Source of the DNA: Micromonospora rifamycinica
GTDB taxonomy: Bacteria > Actinomycetota > Actinomycetes > Mycobacteriales > Micromonosporaceae
Length of the DNA: 64,000 nt
Direction of reading: 5' to 3'
Assembly (NCBI RefSeq): GCF_900090265.1
Contig: NZ_LT607752.1
Span: 1,364,001 to 1,428,000 of the forward strand
The notes under the pieces were generated by a model. The model saw nothing but the letters and a program-made list of their open reading frames with translations. It had not been told where the DNA came from and did no database searches. The position numbers and the translations under genes are program-made. This document shows positions 62,310-64,000 of the stretch, piece by piece (within the stretch, counting starts at the first letter, position 1; every line of letters begins with the position of its first letter).

Positions 62310-63134
62310 CTATCCCTTCAGTGAGCCCTGGATCAGGGCCTTGATGAACTGACGCTGGAAGATCAGGAAGACGATCAGGGTCGGGGTGAGGATCAGCAGC
62401 GATCCGGCGCACAGCAGCACCAGGTCGGTGCCCCACTGGCCCTGGAACGCCCCGAGCGCGCCGGCCATCGTCCGCTTGGCCGGGTCGTCGACCAGCACGA
62501 TGGCCAGCAGGAACTGGTTCCACGTCCAGAGGAACATCAGGATGGTCAGCGACGCGATGGCCGGCCGGGCGAGCGGCACCTGGACCCGCCAGAAGAGCTG
62601 CCAGGTGGTGCTGCCGTCCACCCGGGCCGCCTCGGACAGCTCCACCGGCACGTTGCTGAAGTGCGCCCGCATCCAGAACACCGCGAACGGCATGTAGAGC
62701 CCGATCAACGGCAGGATGATCGCCCACCGGGTGTTGAGCAGGCCGAGGTCCTGCATCTGGTAGTAGAGCGGGGTCACCACCGCCTCGAACGGCAGGGTCA
62801 GCCCGAGCAGCAGCAGGCCGAACACGATCCGGCCACCGGGCACCCGCAGCTGGCCCAGCCCGAACCCGGCCATGGTGGCGATCAGCACCGACACGGGCAC
62901 CACACCGGCCACGATGAGCAGGCTGGAACGCAGCAGCGCGCCCATGTTCGACACCGTGAAGGCGTCGGCGAAGTTGCCCCACTGCGGGTCCGACGGCCAG
63001 GTCAGGCCGCTGGGCACGGTGCCGCGCGGTTGCAGCGCCGCGGAGAGCATGCTGACGAACGGCAGCAGGGTGACCAGGATCAGGACGATCAGGAAGACCC
63101 GGCCGGTCAGGTTCTCGCGCCGGCTCAGGTTCAT
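62310..63134 (-). CDS. ABC sugar permease, MalG type (third importer)
   Basis: A 274-residue CUT1 permease with six hydrophobic segments and the EAA loop SEAARVDGSTTWQLFWRVQVP. Its ATG overlaps the stop of the next upstream permease as ATGA. The substrate is unknown; the binding protein and regulator must lie beyond the right edge. Confidence 0.92.
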   Translation of the reverse strand: MNLSRRENLTGRVFLIVLILVTLLPFVSMLSAALQPRGTVPSGLTWPSDPQWGNFADAFTVSNMGALLRSSLLIVAGVVPVSVLIATMAGFGLGQLRVPGGRIVFGLLLLGLTLPFEAVVTPLYYQMQDLGLLNTRWAIILPLIGLYMPFAVFWMRAHFSNVPVELSEAARVDGSTTWQLFWRVQVPLARPAIASLTILMFLWTWNQFLLAIVLVDDPAKRTMAGALGAFQGQWGTDLVLLCAGSLLILTPTLIVFLIFQRQFIKALIQGSLKG

Positions 63135-64000
63135 GGCTTGTCCCCCCGGGTCAGTCGCTGGATCGGCAGCACGCAGACCAGCACCAGCAGCATCAGCACC
63201 ACGGCCAGGGCCGAGGCGAGCCCGACCTGCCGCTGCGAGAAGGCCAGCCGGTAGATCTCCAGGCCCGGCACGGTGGTCTGCAGGCCGGGGCCGCCGCTGG
63301 TCGAGATGTAGACGATGTCGAAGCTGGCCAGGGCGGCGATGATGGTCACCGTCAGGCAGACCCCGATCTCCTGGCGCAGGCTGGGCAGGGTGACGGCGAA
63401 GAACTCCCGGACCGGGCCGGCGCCGTCCAGGCGGGCCGCCTCGTACAGCGCGGGGTCGATCTTGCTCATCCCGGTGACCAGCAGGATCGTGCAGAGGCCG
63501 AGCAGGACCCAGGCGCCGATGACGCCGACGGCGGGCAGCGCGGTGTCGAAGTCACCGAGCCAGGCACGGGCCACCCCGCCCAGGCCGACCGCGCGGAGCG
63601 CCTGGTTGACCAGGCCGTTCGACGACAGCAGCCAGCTCCACGCGATGCCCGCCGCCACCAGGGGGATGACCTGGGGCAGGAACAGCACCGTCCGGACCAC
63701 GGTGCCGAACGCGCCGGTGGTGATCCGGCGGACCAGACTGGCCACCAGCAGGCCGAGCGCGACCGGGACGAAGCTGAAGAAGACGATCAGGACCAGCGCG
63801 TTGCCGATGATCTTCAGCAGGTCGCCGTCGGTGAACACCGTGCGGTAGTTGTCCAGCCCCGCCCAGCGGGCCACCCCGATGCCGTTCCAGTTGTAGAACG
63901 AGTACTGGATGGTCAGCACCAGCGGACGCAGCACGAACGCGGCGTACATCAGCACGGCGGGCAGGACGAAGAGCCAGCCCGTCCCGCCCGCGCGGGCCCA
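63131..64000 (-). CDS. ABC sugar permease, MalF type, start outside the window
   Basis: The frame is open to the right edge (first visible residues WARAGGTGWLFVLPAV), so the start codon is missing and an ATG at 63955 is only internal. The 289 visible residues hold the membrane segments and the EAA loop YEAARLDGAGPVREFFAVTLP. It pairs with the MalG-type gene through an ATGA overlap. Confidence 0.9.
   Translation of the reverse strand, partial: WARAGGTGWLFVLPAVLMYAAFVLRPLVLTIQYSFYNWNGIGVARWAGLDNYRTVFTDGDLLKIIGNALVLIVFFSFVPVALGLLVASLVRRITTGAFGTVVRTVLFLPQVIPLVAAGIAWSWLLSSNGLVNQALRAVGLGGVARAWLGDFDTALPAVGVIGAWVLLGLCTILLVTGMSKIDPALYEAARLDGAGPVREFFAVTLPSLRQEIGVCLTVTIIAALASFDIVYISTSGGPGLQTTVPGLEIYRLAFSQRQVGLASALAVVLMLLVLVCVLPIQRLTRGDKP

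Overview
The window is very GC-rich DNA (G/C at almost every third codon position) from an actinomycete. Several features suggest a soil or plant-associated Micromonosporaceae member close to Micromonospora, an inference from gene content only: secreted enzymes carrying CBM2, CBM6, CBM13 and CBM42 modules on Pro/Thr linkers, many LacI-type operators, Tat-exported hydrolases, and sugar ABC importers that lack their own ATPase. I see no phage, insertion sequence, CRISPR array, rRNA or tRNA.

Nearly the whole window is a hemicellulose/pectin utilisation region. 1-1255: ribulokinase (araB, cut by the window edge). 1642-2850: mannonate dehydratase. 2914-3777: VOC protein plus AraC regulator. 3915-14427: one tightly packed minus-strand operon of GH3, two permeases, a binding lipoprotein, GH39, a DUF624 protein and a GH67 alpha-glucuronidase. 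Its divergent LacI regulator and a CE7 deacetylase occupy 14710-16761. 17185-22183: secreted CE3-CBM2, CBM2-GH43 and GH43-CBM42. 22295-23380: ilvE. 23577-27848: a 1423-residue secreted protein with two GH43 and two LamG domains. 28021-31114: unrelated small genes (two GNATs, a YdeI-like protein, a TetR/SDR pair). 31287-33005: GH30 glucuronoxylanase with CBM2. 33465-37541: a small protein with a Tat amidase, an LLM-type oxidoreductase, a TetR remnant and an esterase.

37734-48151 is a second long minus-strand operon: sugar importer, enolase-superfamily dehydratase, Zn-alcohol dehydrogenase, SDR, amidohydrolase lactonase, aldo-keto reductase and a Tat-exported beta-helix protein with CBM13. A divergent FCD-type GntR gene (48307-49071) lies beside it. 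The enzyme set fits oxidative, non-phosphorylated catabolism of a deoxysugar such as L-fucose. 49635-53911: secreted GH43-CBM6-CBM2 and a GH127-like beta-L-arabinofuranosidase. 54159-56264: CBM13-GH43, a paralogue of the CBM2-GH43 at 18513. 56607-60621: ChvE/GguA/GguB-type pentose importer. 61153-64000: a serine hydrolase and two permeases of a third importer, cut by the edge.

The regulatory layout is the most informative part. Seven LacI-type operators of the form TGTKARCG(A/C/T)TAACA lie in front of araB, the chvE importer and five secreted-enzyme units, so arabinose uptake, arabinose phosphorylation and extracellular arabinoxylan attack look like one regulon. The intracellular xylo-oligosaccharide/glucuronate operon and its LacI gene instead share a different operator, CGAAA-N-TTTCG. 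The secreted enzymes would shorten and debranch glucuronoarabinoxylan and arabinan. The importers bring in the fragments, GH67/GH39/GH3/CE7 finish them inside the cell, and araB and manD feed arabinose and uronic acid into central metabolism.
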